DNA from: an uncultured Bacillota bacterium
Lineage (GTDB): Bacteria; Bacillota; Clostridia; Peptostreptococcales; Anaerovoracaceae
Direction: 5' to 3'
Assembly: GCA_902465215.1 (NCBI GenBank)
Contig: CABQMM010000064.1
Location: 1 to 7,067, forward strand
Length of the DNA: 7,067 nucleotides
Shown: positions 5,526 to 7,067 of the stretch, piece after piece
How positions within the stretch are numbered: the first letter of the stretch is position 1
Layout of the letters: each line of letters starts with the position of its first letter
Notes under the pieces: model-generated
Database searches by the model: none
The model's input: the letters and a program-made list of their open reading frames with translations, nothing else
What the model was told of the DNA's origin: nothing
Position numbers and translations under genes: made by a program

Positions 5526-5726
5526 ATGAACAATCAAAACAACAAAACAAAGGAAGATCTGCTCACAGAAAAAGAGCTTGAAAATATATCGGGCGGCGCA
5601 TCGTCACAAATCCCGGGTCTGGCATGTCCGTACTGCGGCAAATTTATTCCAACAACCATTACGGAGTTACTGACTCAGGGACATCTCAGATGCCCGTACT
5701 GCCTGTCGATACTGAAGAAGGATTGA
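5526..5726 (+). CDS. Double-glycine leader peptide precursor with two CPYC motifs (66 residues)
   Basis: A second precursor of the same operon. The leader (residues 1-24) ends DLLTEKELENISGG, aligning position by position with that of the upstream peptide. The 42-residue core after Gly24 is unrelated to its neighbour's. It has CPYCGKFIPTTITELL and, later, HLRCPYCLSILKKD, that is Cys34/37 and Cys56/59 in a C-x2-C-x18-C-x2-C layout. This is the pattern of a small zinc ribbon, or of a peptide with two paired disulfides or thioethers. The ATG at 5526 is favoured by AGGAGA (5514-5519) 6 nt upstream; an earlier in-frame ATG at 5508 has no such site and would lie before the AGGAGA. The gene is co-transcribed with the first peptide and followed by a strong hairpin terminator. 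It may be a modified or metal-binding secreted peptide, or a partner for the first; function is unknown. Confidence 0.85.
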   Translation: MNNQNNKTKEDLLTEKELENISGGASSQIPGLACPYCGKFIPTTITELLTQGHLRCPYCLSILKKD

Positions 5727-5747
5727 TGTATAATATCCAAGGAAAGT

Positions 5748-5814
5748 ATCACATGCAGAGCAAAAAAAGCAGGAATCATGAAACATGAACCTGCTCTGCA
5801 TGTGATTCTTTTCT
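5748..5814 (+). terminator. Terminator of the two-peptide operon
   Basis: A perfect 14-bp stem, ATCACATGCAGAGC (5748-5761) with GCTCTGCATGTGAT (5793-5806), is capped by an inner hairpin: AGG/CCT, then TCATG (5776-5780) with CATGA (5784-5788). It is followed by a T-rich tract (TCTTTTCT, 5807-5814). It starts about 20 nt after the second peptide's stop, so the operon seems to contain only the two precursors. The loop holds a seven-A insertion (5762-5768). Confidence 0.8.
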
Positions 5815-6015
5815 ATTGTACCCAAATCGCGTCGACGCGAGAGTCCCCTATGGGGATTGTATCGCCTGCCACGCAGCCGGCAAACAGAATTTGCGAGGCT
5901 TTCACGGCAGAAATAGGAGGTATCGCTTAGCATTTCGGGGAACAATCCCTGATTTTGCGCATGTCAAACAGGCCTTCTGCGGGGAGACCTCAAAAAATAT
6001 AAAATGCGAATAGGC
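5815..6015 (-). other. Non-coding end of the IS91-like element, with palindromes
   Basis: This 200-bp stretch follows the transposase stop on the minus strand and shows no convincing gene. Near its far edge is a perfect 14-bp palindrome, TCGCGTCGACGCGA (5827-5840), and right beside it a hairpin, TCCCC (5844-5848) with GGGGA (5852-5856). A longer-range inverted repeat joins GGGATTGT (5853-5860) to ACAATCCC (5942-5949). IS91-family elements carry secondary structure at their ends rather than long terminal inverted repeats. This is therefore probably the element's terminus on the transposase 3' side. The exact boundary with the peptide operon's terminator is not determined. Confidence 0.5.
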
Positions 6016-7067
6016 TCAGGTGGAATTTGCATAGTGCAGCTTGAGCGGCTTCATGCTGCTATGCCCGCAGCGCGGACAGCGGCAAATGTCAATTTTCCAA
6101 AGTGCGCTTAGAAGCTGCGCAGTACGAAATCCCTCATAGAGCCGTTTAAAACTCTGTCTGCCCTGCAAGGTGAAGACTCTTTGTAGATTCTTTGCTTTCA
6201 TGCGATTGTTTAAGAGCCCGTAATAGCGGATTTTCTGAAACCCTTTCGGCAGCACATGCATGAGATAGCGACGAATAAATTCGGCATGGGTGAGCGTAAT
6301 CCGGCGTTTCGGGTCTTTGGGCTTTTGGCCTCTGGCAGCGAACGTAACATGCACATCGGTAACCGAAAGAATGCGGCTGTTTGAAATGGCAATTTTATGG
6401 GTGTAACGTCCGAGATATTCGATAGCGTTGCCAAACCTGTGGAAGGTCTGCTTGATGTAAGGGCACCAGTCTTTCTCATAGAGCGAGTTTTTAAAGACAT
6501 TCAAAACCGTTTTCGTCTGCAGTTCTTTGCAGGAAACGGAAAAGGAAAGCAGACCTTGTACATATAAATCGGAAAGTCGGGCGAGAAATTTCCCTTTAAA
6601 TCTGTCTCTAAGCACACGAACCGGAAGGAAAAACTTTGAAGAACAGCTGCGCAGTTTTCCATCCCGGCTCAAGCCTCCGCCGGAAACGATACAATGCATA
6701 TGGACATGATAGCCAAGTTCCTGATTCCAGGTATGAAGAACCTGTATGATGGCAGGAACAGCACCAAGCCATTTTGGATCCGCAGAAAGCTCAAGCAAGG
6801 TTTCGGCACAGCAGCGATGCAAAAGATCGTATAAAAGCTTTTGATTTGCGTAAAAGAGTGCATTTAGCTCATGCGGAATCGTAAAGACCACATGAAAATA
6901 CGGAGTGTCAATGACTTCTGCGCTGCGCTTGTCTACCCAAATTTCCTTGTTAACTGCCTGACAGCTTGGACAATTGCGATTACGGCAGGAACGGTAGTGG
7001 ATTTTTAAATGCGCACAGTTTGTGCACAAGCTTGCCTGAAAGCCAAGCTTGTCGGTTTTGCAAAGAA
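6016..7067 (-). CDS. IS91-family transposase (HUH, two-tyrosine), N-terminus beyond the window
   Basis: A rolling-circle type transposase that nicks and rejoins single-stranded DNA. The 349 visible residues run open to the window edge, so the N-terminus is missing by a little. The fragment begins inside the zinc-binding N-terminal domain (CTNC, then SCRNRNCPSCQ), followed by TPYFHVVFTIPHELN. The metal-binding HUH motif is HVHMHCIVSGGG (codons at about 6694-6708). The catalytic tyrosine pair is NAIEYLGRYTHKIAIS (two Tyr four residues apart). It ends in another C-x2-C (CPRCG). These are the marks of the IS91/IS801/ISCR group. The reading frame shows no stop or frameshift, so the gene may be active. 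It points toward the two-peptide operon; its 3' non-coding end meets that operon's terminator. Confidence 0.93.
   Translation of the reverse strand, partial: LCKTDKLGFQASLCTNCAHLKIHYRSCRNRNCPSCQAVNKEIWVDKRSAEVIDTPYFHVVFTIPHELNALFYANQKLLYDLLHRCCAETLLELSADPKWLGAVPAIIQVLHTWNQELGYHVHMHCIVSGGGLSRDGKLRSCSSKFFLPVRVLRDRFKGKFLARLSDLYVQGLLSFSVSCKELQTKTVLNVFKNSLYEKDWCPYIKQTFHRFGNAIEYLGRYTHKIAISNSRILSVTDVHVTFAARGQKPKDPKRRITLTHAEFIRRYLMHVLPKGFQKIRYYGLLNNRMKAKNLQRVFTLQGRQSFKRLYEGFRTAQLLSALWKIDICRCPRCGHSSMKPLKLHYANST

Noticed and set aside
5195..5533. Minus-strand hydrophobic open frames opposite the first peptide gene
   Set aside because: They are shadows of the Asn/Ile-rich codons. The plus-strand frame has the leader motif and a near-perfect ribosome binding site.
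5667..5945. 92-residue minus-strand open frame over the second peptide gene and the IS end
   Set aside because: It runs through the terminator hairpin and antisense to the CPYC peptide, with no family resemblance.

Overview
The window looks like a chromosomal stretch from a low- to mid-GC Gram-positive anaerobe, most likely one of the Clostridia. The grounds are a purC-purF pair with an Fe-S-type PurF, a CoA-transferase of the acetyl-CoA hydrolase/transferase family common in butyrate and amino-acid fermenters, a T-box leader, strong AGGAGG ribosome binding sites and TTGACA/TATAAT-type promoters. The taxon is an inference; no rRNA or other marker is present.

Layout. Positions 1-3266 are read on the minus strand. 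A strong promoter (3238-3266) drives purC (2476-3195) and purF (1029-2459), which sit 16 nt apart and encode two enzymes of de novo purine synthesis. Next comes a 73-residue acidic protein of unknown function (679-900) with its own promoter (961-988) and a terminator (604-637). Last is the N-terminal part of a CoA-transferase cut by the window edge (1-543).

Positions 3477-4593 are read on the plus strand, divergently from purC. A strong promoter and a T-box leader with a clear antiterminator/terminator switch (3513-3670) precede a trpB2-type tryptophan synthase beta gene that is clearly dead. It carries an in-frame TGA and an in-frame deletion of well over 100 codons. The T-box itself looks shortened and has no UGG triplet before its tRNA-end-binding bulge, so regulator and gene appear to be decaying together.

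Positions 4607-5053 hold no convincing gene but much structure. A 129-bp GC-rich block (99 of 129 bases G or C) of overlapping palindromes and degenerate 32-36 bp repeats abuts a 318-bp segment (4736-5053). That segment is bounded by perfect 22-bp inverted repeats and has a second inverted copy of the repeat core just inside each end, like a small non-autonomous mobile element.

Positions 5171-5814 hold a compact two-gene plus-strand operon for secreted or modified peptides. It encodes 84- and 66-residue precursors with matching double-glycine leaders (D-x-L-S/T-x3-L-x2-V/I-S-G-G) and entirely different cores. One core is a Cys-free Asn/Asp-rich repeat; the other is a CPYC-x18-CPYC zinc-ribbon-like core. 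The operon ends at a strong terminator. No modifying enzyme, peptidase or exporter lies in the window.

Positions 5815-7067 hold, on the minus strand, an IS91-family (HUH, two-tyrosine) transposase running off the right edge, and its non-coding end with a 14-bp palindrome and an adjacent hairpin. The strongest candidate for something undescribed is the orphan two-peptide operon lying between the inverted-repeat element and the IS91-like element.
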